From an uncultured Akkermansia sp. (GTDB taxonomy: Bacteria > Verrucomicrobiota > Verrucomicrobiia > Verrucomicrobiales > Akkermansiaceae), in NCBI GenBank assembly GCA_905200945.1, contig CAJKMG010000004.1:71085-135084 (forward strand): 64,000 bases of DNA. The letters run 5' to 3'. Both the position numbers and the translations under genes were made by a program. Within the stretch, counting starts at the first letter, position 1. Each line of letters opens with the position of its first letter. Below the pieces are notes generated by a model. The model made no database searches and was not told the origin of the DNA. It was given only the letters and a program-made list of their open reading frames with translations. Below, one piece after another: positions 17,921-27,074 of this stretch.

Positions 17921-18475
17921 ATGATCGTGGGCCTGGGCAACCCGGGCAGAACCTATGAAGACACCCGCCATAACGCGGGTTTCATGGTGCTTGACCGCCT
18001 GGCCGCCCGGTGGGGAGCCGTATTCAAGGCGGACAGGCAGCGCAAGTGCGAGGTGGCCGCCGGCCCCGGCGTCCTGCTGGTGAAACCCTCCACGTTCATG
18101 AATGAGTCCGGCCTGTGCGTGGGCCCCATGATGCGGTTTTTCAAACTGGCTCCCCGCAGCGTGTTCGTCATCCATGATGAAGTGGATTTCCCCCTGGGTG
18201 TGATGAAACTGAGGGAAAAAGGCTCCGCAGGCGGCCACAACGGCATTAAATCCCTCATCGCCCACATGGGCACCCAGGAATTCCCGCGCCTCCGCTTCGG
18301 CATCGGCCAGCCCCGGGGCAAAGGGGAAATGATAGGGCACGTGCTGGGCAAATTCCGCCCGGAGGAACGCGAGCTTCTGGACGTGATGCTTGGCAAGGCG
18401 GCGGACGCCGTGCTGTACACCATGGAACACGGCATTACCAGGGCAGGCAATATCTTCAACGCCGCTCAGGGCTGA
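17921..18475 (+). CDS. pth: Peptidyl-tRNA hydrolase
   Basis: The product has 184 residues from ATG 17921 (MIVGLGNPG); a GTG six codons upstream is an alternative. It rescues tRNA by cleaving peptidyl-tRNA released from stalled ribosomes. Family residues are present: Asn7 in GLGNPG, the catalytic His17 in RHNAGF, the Asp in HDEVDFPLG and GGHNGIKS for tRNA binding. Confidence 0.95.
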   Translation: MIVGLGNPGRTYEDTRHNAGFMVLDRLAARWGAVFKADRQRKCEVAAGPGVLLVKPSTFMNESGLCVGPMMRFFKLAPRSVFVIHDEVDFPLGVMKLREKGSAGGHNGIKSLIAHMGTQEFPRLRFGIGQPRGKGEMIGHVLGKFRPEERELLDVMLGKAADAVLYTMEHGITRAGNIFNAAQG

Positions 18476-18662
18476 CAGCCGCATGAAAAGCCACCCCGCC
18501 TGCGCCAGGGCGCATCCCTGAACGGGCCGGAGAGCGTTCTTTCCTGAAGCCGGGGCAGCCCGGGCCGCAGAACGATACGGCTGCCGCAGACGGCCGGCGG
18601 CGTTCAGGAAGACTCCGGGGGCGCTTATGCCTTCTTTTTTCACCCGCCCGTCATGTACGGTA

Positions 18663-18691
18663 TTGCTAAACAAACGGGAATCCGTTAGGAT
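18663..18691 (+). promoter_or_regulatory. Weak promoter-like hexamers before the penicillin-binding protein gene
   Basis: TTGCTA (18663-18668) and TAGGAT (18686-18691) are separated by 17 bases, each matching four of six consensus bases. They sit in the 263-base gap between pth and the ATG at 18739. Confidence 0.3.
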
Positions 18692-18738
18692 TTTTGCACG
18701 TTTTCCCCTTTTCCCAGGATCAATCCTGCTTCATCTTC

Positions 18739-21264
18739 ATGGCTGAATTAAGTTCACAAGCTCCCCGCAGGCACATGCAGGCCAACAAAAGGCGGCACCC
18801 CAAGGCAACGCCCAGGAAACGATTCTGGAGCTTTATCCGAAAACTGGTCCTGTGGTGCCTGGTGATGGCGGTTATCGGCGCAGCCGTGGGATACTTCGGA
18901 TTCATGATGGCCTGGAAACGCTATGACAACTGGGCGGCGGAATTTGACCTGGAACGCATCAATGACCTGGAAAAACCCAGCATTATTTATGACCGGAACG
19001 GGGAGGAAATAGGCCGTATTTATGTGGAGAACCGCAGTTACGTCACGCTGGACAAAATATCCCCCGCCATGATTAATGCGCTGATTGCCCAGGAAGATTC
19101 CCGCTTCCGGGAACATCCGGGCTATGACTTCCTGGGGATTCTGCGGGCAGGCCGGGAGTATATCCACAACAGCGGGGACGCCAACCAGGGAGCCTCCTCC
19201 ATCACCCAGCAGCTTGCCAGAAATGCGTATGACCTGAAAAACCGTGCCAAAGCCAGGAATGAGGGCAGCTTTGGCCGCAAATTCGTGGAAATAGCGCTGG
19301 CGCGCCGCATCACGGAACGGTACAGCAAAGACCAGGTGCTGGAGTTTTACCTGAACCGCGTTTACTTCGGCAGCGGGTTTTACGGCATCCGCGCCGCTTC
19401 CCTGGGCTACTTCGGCAAAGAGCCGGCGGATCTGACCACGCGGGAGGCAGCCTCCATCGCCGCCCTGATCAAAAACCCGAACGGGCTTTCCCCGCTGAAC
19501 AATCCGGCAAGCAATCTGAAATGGCGCAACCACGTGCTCAACCGCATGGCCAAAGAAAAATACATTACGCCGGATGAAGCGGAACGCCTCTCCGCCATGG
19601 AGCTGGGGCTGAATCCCAAGCCGTTGAAACGCGGCGTCTCCCACATTTACGACCGTATTTCTTCAGAAATCACCGCATACCTGGGGGAGGAACGCGTCAA
19701 TGCCGCCGGGCTTAAAATTTACACCACCATTGACCGGCAGCTTCAGGAAGCTACCGGAAAAGCCCTGGAACAGGCCCTGGAAAATATTGAAAAACGCCCC
19801 GGCTACCGTCATCAGAAAGCCGCAGACTACCACAGCGGTTCCGCAAACAAGCCGCGTTATCTGGAAGGAGCGCTGCTGGTGGTGGACAATAAATCAGGCG
19901 CCGTCCTGGCCTATCACGGAGGCAGGGATTACACCAAGCGCCAGTATGACGCCATCAAGGACGGAGCCCGCCCCACCGGCACCGCTATCCTCCCTTTCCT
20001 GTATGCTACAGCCTTTGACACGGGAAAAAGCCCCGTCACCCGTATTCTGGACGATGCCATTGACAACCGCCTGACGGGCATCGGCGGTTCGGAAGGAATC
20101 CTGGGAGAATGGGGGGCGGAAAACTCCAAAAACCGTTATGAAGGCATGGTTACCGCCCACCGCGGCCTGTCCGCCTCCAAAATTGCCGCTTCCCTGCGCA
20201 TGGGGATGGACATGGGCACGTCACCGTTCGTCAAGAAGCTGACGGATTTCGGCATTCGCAAGCCCGTGAGGGAAGCGGGAAGCACGGAAGTAAACCCTGT
20301 TTACCGCCCCAAAATTTTCGTAGGAACGGAACCTGCCTCCCTGAAAGAAATGACGCTGGCCTACACCGCCATTCCGAACGGAGGCTCCCGCCCCCAGGAT
20401 ATTTACTACCTGGACAGGATAGAAGATGAAAACGGCCAGCTGATCTGGGAATCCACCCAGGCGATTGAAACCAGAAACAATGCCCAGGTGCGGAAGGGGG
20501 CCACGTCCACCGCCACGGCTTTCCAGCTTCACAACATTCTGAATTCCTCCCTGAAAAACGGCTCAGCCCAGCGCGTGGCCCCGCACCTGCCGAAAAACTT
20601 CAAGGGCGGCGTAAAAACGGGCACCACGTATGACTTCGCGGATAACTGGCTGTTTGGCTATGACAGCCGCATTACCTGCGGCATCTGGGTAGGCTTCCTG
20701 GAAGGGAAAAAGCCCATCTATCACGGAGCCTTCTCGTCAGACACCTGTGCTTCCGTGCTGGGCGCCGCCATCACGGAAGCGGAACGGCAGTTCCCCGCCG
20801 GGGAGCTGCTCCCTCCCCCCAGCGTAGAAAGGGTGGAAATCTGCCTGACCACCGGGAAAAGGGCCACGCACAGTTGCTATGATATTGACCCGTCGGATAA
20901 AAAATACCGCCGCCACACCATGTTCGAGTACCTCCGCAAGGGGGATTCCAGCCTGCCCTTCTGCGACCTCCACGGGGAGGACATCTCCGCGCCCGTCTCC
21001 ACCTTCACGGCCCAGAACCGCATTCTTCCCCTGCCGCCCATCCTGCCCACCAGGCCCATCCTCCAGGGAGACGATCCCTACCATACGGAGCTGAACCAGG
21101 TGCCGGCCAACCGCAACTTTGAGCTGTTGGGGGCCGGCGAAAACGTGCCGGAAGCGCAAGCCCTTTCCGCAGATCCCGTTTCTCCGGACCATACGGATAC
21201 GAGCATTACGCTGCCGGCGCCCAAACCCATTACCATTCCCGTCCCGGAATTCATCCACCTGTAA
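18739..21264 (+). CDS. Class A penicillin-binding protein with a degenerate transpeptidase site
   Basis: The product has 841 residues. After a basic cytoplasmic start there is one membrane anchor (~residues 36-58), then a GT51 glycosyltransferase domain with the catalytic Glu119 in EDSRF, and GASSITQQLARN. The transpeptidase fold follows, but its motifs are altered: where PBP1A has G-S-N-I-K-P-F-L-Y this protein has GTAILPFLY, so the catalytic Ser is Thr415 and the Lys is Leu418; the SxN motif is SKI (480-482), losing Asn; KTGT (626-629) is kept. By alignment it should polymerise glycan strands but may not cross-link peptides or bind beta-lactams covalently. The C-terminus is Pro-rich. The next gene starts 12 bases downstream. 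Confidence 0.9.
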   Translation: MAELSSQAPRRHMQANKRRHPKATPRKRFWSFIRKLVLWCLVMAVIGAAVGYFGFMMAWKRYDNWAAEFDLERINDLEKPSIIYDRNGEEIGRIYVENRSYVTLDKISPAMINALIAQEDSRFREHPGYDFLGILRAGREYIHNSGDANQGASSITQQLARNAYDLKNRAKARNEGSFGRKFVEIALARRITERYSKDQVLEFYLNRVYFGSGFYGIRAASLGYFGKEPADLTTREAASIAALIKNPNGLSPLNNPASNLKWRNHVLNRMAKEKYITPDEAERLSAMELGLNPKPLKRGVSHIYDRISSEITAYLGEERVNAAGLKIYTTIDRQLQEATGKALEQALENIEKRPGYRHQKAADYHSGSANKPRYLEGALLVVDNKSGAVLAYHGGRDYTKRQYDAIKDGARPTGTAILPFLYATAFDTGKSPVTRILDDAIDNRLTGIGGSEGILGEWGAENSKNRYEGMVTAHRGLSASKIAASLRMGMDMGTSPFVKKLTDFGIRKPVREAGSTEVNPVYRPKIFVGTEPASLKEMTLAYTAIPNGGSRPQDIYYLDRIEDENGQLIWESTQAIETRNNAQVRKGATSTATAFQLHNILNSSLKNGSAQRVAPHLPKNFKGGVKTGTTYDFADNWLFGYDSRITCGIWVGFLEGKKPIYHGAFSSDTCASVLGAAITEAERQFPAGELLPPPSVERVEICLTTGKRATHSCYDIDPSDKKYRRHTMFEYLRKGDSSLPFCDLHGEDISAPVSTFTAQNRILPLPPILPTRPILQGDDPYHTELNQVPANRNFELLGAGENVPEAQALSADPVSPDHTDTSITLPAPKPITIPVPEFIHL

Positions 21265-21276
21265 CTTTTTCCCCTC

Positions 21277-22812
21277 ATGCCTTCCCCCTCCCAGGATACG
21301 GTAGCCTGCACATGCCCGTCATGCGGCAATCTCTTCGCCGTGAAGGCGTCTTTTCTGGGACGCCAGGTAAGATGCCCCATCTGCACAGCTTCAGTCACTG
21401 CCAGGCCGGAAACGGAAGAACAGGATGCCGTCCCCTGCCTCTGCCATGTTTGCGGCAATCCCTTTGCCGTCAGGGCCGCCCGCGTAGGCAGCCGGGTGAA
21501 ATGCCCCGTCTGCCACTCCGCCGTCACGGCCGTCAAACGGGAAGAGGCTCATTCCTCCTTCCCGGCCCGGATGCCTGAAGCTGCAAAAAAAGAACCCGGG
21601 ACTCCGGGGCAGCCGGCTATTCCGGCGCCTGCCGCCGGGATTCCGCATACTTCCACGGACGCCGCGCCACGCACACCGCTTGCACCAAAGAAAAAGACGG
21701 ACAAACGGACCATTTCCGTCCACTCTCCTTCCATTCCCGGCCCCGCCAGATCCACCACAAAAATCCGCAAACGGAAAGAGGAAAACGCCGCTCCGGCCAT
21801 CGCCGCGCCACGCAGCGCCACCCTGGCCCCGGAAGAGCCGGAATACCGGCCCGCCGCCATGGACATCGTGCGCAGCGAACGCAGGCCCACCTGGCATATC
21901 TGGCTTTTTGTCTCAGGACTCATTCTTTTCCTTCTGGGCATATTCATGTTCCTGCGCGGGAGGGATATGGAAGCGGAAAGCTCCAAAATCCTGAATATCT
22001 CAGACCGGTTTGTGGATCATGAAGCGCTTTTCTCACAGGAAGTAAACAAAGACCTGCTGGAAAAATTGCAGCAGAGGGAACGGCAATACCGGCTCATTGC
22101 CCATAACCGCAAGGAGGAAGACCGGAAAGCGGAATCCATTTCCCCCCATATCACGGCAGCCATGAACGAACTGGCCCTCTACTGCATGGCGGGCTCGGAC
22201 GAAGAGAGGCTCAACCATGTAATGAATCCCGCCGACGTGGCTCCCAAAATGGCCTATTGGGCCTCCTACGGAAAATACAAGGACTATCTGCCCCAGGAAG
22301 CGGGCAGAAGCTCCAAGAACGGAGACCTGCTTCAGATCTCCGTGCTGATGGACGACAACATGATCCGCCCGGCGGTTTTCCTGTATGACCGGAATTCCGG
22401 CAAATGGAAGCTGGACTGGGAAGCCTGGGAAGGCTATTCCCCCATGATCCCGGCGGAGCTGGAAGCTAAAAAACCCTCCACCCCCGTCCCAGTCAGAATA
22501 ACCCTGAGCATGTCCGGCATCTACCAGCCGCCTTTCCTGGAGGAATCCTCCGCGGAAAGTTACCGCAATGCGTCCTACCTCAACTTCACCCTTGAGTTCC
22601 CCAACGGGGAACGCATGAACGCGTACGTGGACAGGTATTCCCCGCTGGCCCTGGAACTGATCAGGCTGCTTTACAACGGCCCCGTGCGCGCCTGCGTGCT
22701 CATCCACTACCCGGAAGACCTGCCCGGCAACCGGGCCGTTATTATTGATAAACTCCTGCACTCCGGATGGATGAGCGACGCCACCCGCAAACTTCTTCCC
22801 TCCAATAACTGA
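21277..22812 (+). CDS. Double zinc-ribbon membrane protein, unknown function
   Basis: The product has 511 residues. It begins with two zinc-ribbon repeats of the type often found at the start of bacterial membrane proteins: CPSCG...CPIC and CHVCG...CPVC, each with about 20 residues between Cys pairs. A long Pro/Ala/Lys-rich linker leads to one membrane helix near residue 210 (IWLFVSGLILFLLGIFMFL), then a soluble domain of ~280 residues of no recognised family. The gene starts 12 bases after the penicillin-binding protein gene on the same strand, which suggests co-transcription and a possible envelope role. Confidence 0.75.
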   Translation: MPSPSQDTVACTCPSCGNLFAVKASFLGRQVRCPICTASVTARPETEEQDAVPCLCHVCGNPFAVRAARVGSRVKCPVCHSAVTAVKREEAHSSFPARMPEAAKKEPGTPGQPAIPAPAAGIPHTSTDAAPRTPLAPKKKTDKRTISVHSPSIPGPARSTTKIRKRKEENAAPAIAAPRSATLAPEEPEYRPAAMDIVRSERRPTWHIWLFVSGLILFLLGIFMFLRGRDMEAESSKILNISDRFVDHEALFSQEVNKDLLEKLQQRERQYRLIAHNRKEEDRKAESISPHITAAMNELALYCMAGSDEERLNHVMNPADVAPKMAYWASYGKYKDYLPQEAGRSSKNGDLLQISVLMDDNMIRPAVFLYDRNSGKWKLDWEAWEGYSPMIPAELEAKKPSTPVPVRITLSMSGIYQPPFLEESSAESYRNASYLNFTLEFPNGERMNAYVDRYSPLALELIRLLYNGPVRACVLIHYPEDLPGNRAVIIDKLLHSGWMSDATRKLLPSNN

Positions 22813-22838
22813 AAACCAAGAACCGGTTCCCGCTTTCC

Positions 22839-24227
22839 ATGAGTTCCAAAGCATTAGCGCAAACACAGGATAAAGCCCTCCAACTCAACCTGGCTTCCAC
22901 CATTTACGGCACCTTCGCGGAAATCGGCGCCGGACAGGAAACGGCCAACTGGTTTTTCCGGGCCTCCGGAGCCGCCGGAACAGTGGCCAAAACCATCTCC
23001 GCCTATGACATGACCGTCAGCGATACCCTGTACGGGCCGGTTAAGCGCTACGTTTCTGAAGAACGCCTGAAGGGCATGCTGGACTACGAGTTTACCCAGC
23101 TCATCAACCGCCTGGGTCCCCAGCGCGGTAAAGACACCCGTTTTTTCGCCTTCTGCAATACGGTAAAAGTCAAGGGCTACCGGGACAACGGCCCCTGGCA
23201 CGGCTGGATAGGGGTGCGCTTCCAGCTGAAACCGGAGGCAAAACCGTCCGACCTGATTATCCACGTCCGCCTGAACGACCCGGACCACGACCGCCAGATG
23301 AAGGACCTGGGCATCCTGGGCGTCAACATCCTGCACGCCGTTTTTTTCAAAAGGGACCGTCTGGAGGAATTCATTGAATCCCTGGTGGACAATCTGGATC
23401 CCCGGCTGGTGGAAATAGACGTCGTCCGTTTTGAGGGCCACGGCTTTTCCATGGTGGACAACCGCCTGTTCGCGCTCCAGCTTGTCCAATCCGGCCTGAC
23501 GCCGGCCACCCTGTTCCTGGCAAACGGCCAGGTGGCCCAGGCGGCGGATGTGCTGTACAAGCGCCCCATCGTGCTGATGAGGGGCAGTTTCAACCCCGTC
23601 TGCAATCTGCATCTGGAAGTCATGGCCCAGGTGAAAAAAACCTTCCTCTCCCACATCAATGAGACGCAGGCGGACCGCTGCATGGAAATTTGCGAAATAT
23701 CCATGAACAACCTGCTCCGCGGCGATGACGTGGACCACCTGGAATTCCTGGACCGGGCGGACAGCCTCAAGGCTCTCGGCAAAAACGTGCTGATTACCAA
23801 AATGGCCCGTTTCGACAACCTTTCCGGGCTGCTCGCGCGCTACACGCGGGAGCCCATTGCCATCGCCCTCTCCATCGGCCTGCTGAATGAGCTGTTCAAG
23901 GAAAAATGGACGGAGGATATTCCGGGCGGCATCCTGGAATCCTTCGGCCGCACCTTCCAGAATAAAACGCGCCTGTACGTCTCCCCGTGGCTCAACCGCA
24001 AATCCGGAGAATTCGTCACGGCACGCACCTTCCGCGCCCCGGAACAGTACGTGCACCTGTACCAGCACTTCCTGGCGAACGGCCTGGTGGTGGACGTCCC
24101 CTTCTTCAATGAATTCCTGCTGCGCCATACGCCGCGGGACATCCAGCGCATGATCGCCGCGGATGAAGACGTCTGGAAAACGCTGGTTCCCGAGGAAGCG
24201 CACCGTTCCGCCCTCCACTTCCGGTAA
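22839..24227 (+). CDS. Conserved hypothetical protein with a NadD-like GSFNP motif
   Basis: The product has 462 residues, soluble and without a signal peptide. The segment RGSFNPVCNLHLEVM (near residue 250) resembles the nucleotidyltransferase motif GSFNPxHxGH of nicotinate-nucleotide adenylyltransferases, but the second His is replaced and the ISTER-like C-terminal motif is not seen, so the activity is doubtful. The N-terminal ~240 residues are of no family I recognise. It follows the zinc-ribbon gene by 26 bases on the same strand. Confidence 0.7.
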   Translation: MSSKALAQTQDKALQLNLASTIYGTFAEIGAGQETANWFFRASGAAGTVAKTISAYDMTVSDTLYGPVKRYVSEERLKGMLDYEFTQLINRLGPQRGKDTRFFAFCNTVKVKGYRDNGPWHGWIGVRFQLKPEAKPSDLIIHVRLNDPDHDRQMKDLGILGVNILHAVFFKRDRLEEFIESLVDNLDPRLVEIDVVRFEGHGFSMVDNRLFALQLVQSGLTPATLFLANGQVAQAADVLYKRPIVLMRGSFNPVCNLHLEVMAQVKKTFLSHINETQADRCMEICEISMNNLLRGDDVDHLEFLDRADSLKALGKNVLITKMARFDNLSGLLARYTREPIAIALSIGLLNELFKEKWTEDIPGGILESFGRTFQNKTRLYVSPWLNRKSGEFVTARTFRAPEQYVHLYQHFLANGLVVDVPFFNEFLLRHTPRDIQRMIAADEDVWKTLVPEEAHRSALHFR

Positions 24228-24412
24228 CGTGTTTGAAAAAAAGGGATCCCGGCCTTTGGGAGTCGTTTTTCGGCAGCGGATTACATATCCGGTGCATGTC
24301 GGATTTCTCTCAATCGTGGTAAAAACAGGGAAAACGGCTCTGTCTTGGCTTGAAACAGACGATCATGGAAAAGTTCCAATTTTATTAAAAGGCTTTCCAT
24401 GAAAAAATAACG

Positions 24413-24443
24413 TTGACTCCGGATATGTAAATCGTCATATATA
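24413..24443 (+). promoter_or_regulatory. Possible promoter of the 24.5-kb PEP-CTERM gene
   Basis: TTGACT (24413-24418) lies 19 bases before TATATA (24438-24443) in an AT-rich gap; the spacing is longer than ideal. The ATG at 24491 lies about 40 bases downstream. Confidence 0.3.
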
Positions 24444-24490
24444 GCGTGGAAACGCAAATAGCGCGTTCCTGATCAACACTATTAATAACC

Positions 24491-25153
24491 ATGAAAAAAT
24501 CTCTCCTTCTTTCCATTCTTGCTCTCTCCCTAACGGGTATGGCTTCCGCCGCCTCGTTTGTTTTTGAGGAAAGCCAATGGACATGGAATAACACCACCGG
24601 CACTCTGGATCTTGGAGAAGCCGCTCTGACTGGCCTTCAAGACTGGACGCTGAGCGCAACCATCTCCCTCAACGGTACAAGTGGAAATAATTGGGGAAGC
24701 ACCTTGCTGGCCTCCGGAACCAATCCCACAGCAGATTTTTTCCCGAACGGATTCCAGTTTTACATGTCCAACACCAATGGTCTGGTGACCAAAGGCATTC
24801 CCAGCAGTGACTCCGGAGGAGAGACGACCTACGGCACTACAGCGTTTAAAACGGGTCTTATCACCATTGACATGGCCTACGATTCGTCTGCAAAATCCCT
24901 AACGTGGACCGTTTATACCCAAGGGGACAACACGGAGGAAAAACTCCCATATGCCACTGCTACCCGCACGGAGTTGAATTCTTTTTTCCAAAACGGTCAG
25001 ATCACGCAGCTGAGTTCCATGTTAAACAAAGACAACAGTTCTCCCTCTACTATTCAGTCCGTCTCCATCAATATTGTTCCCGAACCGACTACAGCCGTTA
25101 TGGGATTGTTAGGCATTGTTGTTCCGGCCATGCGCCGCAGGCGTCGTTCCTGA
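24491..25153 (+). CDS. Exported PEP-CTERM protein, LamG-like
   Basis: The product has 220 residues. A signal peptide (MKKSLLLSILALSLTGMASA) precedes a beta-sandwich-like domain that resembles LamG/concanavalin folds in spacing of Trp, Gly and Thr residues. The tail VPEP, then a hydrophobic stretch and MRRRRRS, is a PEP-CTERM-like sorting signal. No catalytic motif is visible. It may be a surface or capsule-associated binding protein. It is monocistronic, flanked by gaps and purA. Confidence 0.8.
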   Translation: MKKSLLLSILALSLTGMASAASFVFEESQWTWNNTTGTLDLGEAALTGLQDWTLSATISLNGTSGNNWGSTLLASGTNPTADFFPNGFQFYMSNTNGLVTKGIPSSDSGGETTYGTTAFKTGLITIDMAYDSSAKSLTWTVYTQGDNTEEKLPYATATRTELNSFFQNGQITQLSSMLNKDNSSPSTIQSVSINIVPEPTTAVMGLLGIVVPAMRRRRRS

Positions 25154-25374
25154 CCGATACCGACCAAGTTATGTGAAGAGAATCCAAATTTTTCTTATTT
25201 CACCACTGGTATCCCGTCTCACGCTGCAGAAAACTGTCTCCCGTTCCGCCTCTCCCGAGGGGGACGGGATATTTTTTCCACAGCTCAGCCTGATCAGGAA
25301 AACTTAACAATTCCGTAAGATTGTCTTGCCATAAGGCGGGAATCTCATTAAGGTCTCCGAGTTCCATTTTTATC

Positions 25375-26646
25375 ATGAATACCATTATTATCGGCTCCCA
25401 ATGGGGCGACGAAGGCAAGGGCAAAATGATCGATTTCCTGACGGAATCCGCCGACGTGGTGGCACGCGGCCAGGGCGGCAACAACGCCGGCCATACTGTA
25501 ATCGCCAATGGAAAGAAATACATTCTTCATCTGGTTCCCTCCGGCATCCTGTGGCCGGACAAGCTTTGCGTCATCGGTAATGGTGTGGTGCTGGACCCCA
25601 TCGGCCTGGTGGAGGAAATCAAGGAACTCCGCGGCCAGGGCGTGACCATCACAAAAGACAACCTTCTCATCTCCGACCGCGCCCACGTCGTGCTCCCCTT
25701 CCACAAGGAAATGGATGCCGCCCAGGAATCCGCCCTCGGCAAAAAAGCCATCGGCACCACCAAGCGAGGCATCGGCCCCACTTACGCGGACAAGGCGCGC
25801 CGCATCGGCGTACGCATGGCGGACATGAGGGATCCCGGGATTTTTGACGAAGTGCTGCGCCGCCGCATCAAGATGGCGAATGCGGAAATGGAACGCATGG
25901 GCCTCCCCGCCATGGATGAAGAAAAAATGGTTGCGGAAGTAAGCGCCGCCGCGGATGTGCTGCGCCCCCACATTACCAACACCATTCCGGTTATGCACGA
26001 AGCCGTGTCCTCCGGAAAAAGCATTCTTTTCGAAGGGGCCCAGGGAGCCTACCTGGATGTGGACTTCGGCACCTACCCGTTCGTCACCTCCTCCAACACC
26101 TCTTCCGCCGGCGCCTGCACCGGCACGGGCGTTCCCCCGCACAAGATTGACCGCATCATCGGCGTCTGCAAGGCCTACACCACCCGCGTGGGGGCAGGCC
26201 CCTTCGTCACGGAGGATGAAGACATCTCCAACCATCTGCACAGCATGGGCCGCGAATTCGGCGCCACCACGGGCCGCCCCCGCCGTTGCGGCTGGGCTGA
26301 CGGCGTGCTGCTGCGCTTCTCCGCCATGTTCAACGGTTTTGATGAAATGGCCATGACCAATCTGGACGGTTACGACAAGTGCCCGGAAATCAAAATCTGC
26401 ACGGGCTACGATCTGGACGGGGAAATCCTGGCCTACCCGCCCGCCACGGTGGACGAATGGGAACGCTGCAAACCCGTGTATGAAACGGTGCCCGGCTGGA
26501 TGCAGGATATTTCCGCCTGCCGTTCCTGGGAAGAAATTCCGGAACAGGCCAAACGATTCGTCAAGCGCATGAGCGAGCTCATCGGTTGCCCCGTCACGAC
26601 CGTGGGCGTAGGCCCCGACCGCGAACAGACGATCGCCGTGCAATAA
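25375..26646 (+). CDS. purA: Adenylosuccinate synthetase
   Basis: The product has 423 residues from ATG 25375 (MNTIIIGSQWGDEGKGK). It joins IMP and aspartate using GTP to form adenylosuccinate on the way to AMP. The GTP-binding loop GDEGKGK, the IMP-contact segment NNAGHT and the C-terminal TVGVGPDR are intact. A strong terminator follows. Confidence 0.96.
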   Translation: MNTIIIGSQWGDEGKGKMIDFLTESADVVARGQGGNNAGHTVIANGKKYILHLVPSGILWPDKLCVIGNGVVLDPIGLVEEIKELRGQGVTITKDNLLISDRAHVVLPFHKEMDAAQESALGKKAIGTTKRGIGPTYADKARRIGVRMADMRDPGIFDEVLRRRIKMANAEMERMGLPAMDEEKMVAEVSAAADVLRPHITNTIPVMHEAVSSGKSILFEGAQGAYLDVDFGTYPFVTSSNTSSAGACTGTGVPPHKIDRIIGVCKAYTTRVGAGPFVTEDEDISNHLHSMGREFGATTGRPRRCGWADGVLLRFSAMFNGFDEMAMTNLDGYDKCPEIKICTGYDLDGEILAYPPATVDEWERCKPVYETVPGWMQDISACRSWEEIPEQAKRFVKRMSELIGCPVTTVGVGPDREQTIAVQ

Positions 26647-26676
26647 GCCTCGGCAGATCTTGATGATTTCCTTCAG

Positions 26677-26710
26677 AGCAGTCCCGCCATAACGTGCGGG
26701 ACTGCTTTGT
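26677..26710 (+). terminator. Rho-independent terminator of purA
   Basis: An 11-bp perfect stem (AGCAGTCCCGC at 26677-26687 with GCGGGACTGCT at 26696-26706) around an 8-base loop is followed by TTGTT. It begins 31 bases after the purA stop codon. Confidence 0.85.
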
Positions 26711-27024
26711 TATGTTCAGGGTAAAAAGACAAAACACGCATTTCAACGCTTTCTCCGCAACCGCTTCTCCACGGCAACGGCACGGGAACAACCTATTTTC
26801 CAACCCCGCATATCTTTTTGCATGTAGCGCAGAAATGCCTCCAGCAAGGTCTCCAGGATGTATGAAAACGGCAATCCTGCCGCTTCCAGACCAGGAAGAG
26901 GAAATAAATATCATCTGCCACGGCACGGCAGACAACCGGCGCAACAGGCCTGGGAAAACCAGGCGTGAACTTCCTGGGGCAAGTTCGCGAACACGGATAT
27001 TTCCCGCCTGATAATAAAAGAGAA
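26711..27024. other. Intergenic stretch without a supported gene
   Basis: Between the purA terminator and the terminator of the convergent PEP-CTERM gene. A 105-codon plus-strand frame exists (26694-27011), but it starts inside the purA terminator, lacks a ribosome site and its translation has no family-like features. Nothing else is seen. Confidence 0.5.
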
Positions 27025-27042
27025 GGCGGGATCTCTCCCGCC
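27025..27042 (-). terminator. Terminator of the 27.1-kb PEP-CTERM gene
   Basis: A 7-bp perfect stem (GGCGGGA 27025-27031 and TCCCGCC 27036-27042) with a TCTC loop is followed, on the minus strand, by the T-rich run TTCTCTTTTATT. Confidence 0.75.
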
Positions 27043-27074
27043 TCCTGCAAAAAAACAGCAATGACTTTCGCGGC

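Noticed and set aside
26694..27011. 105-codon plus-strand frame after purA
   Set aside because: It starts inside the purA terminator, has no ribosome site and no domain-like pattern.
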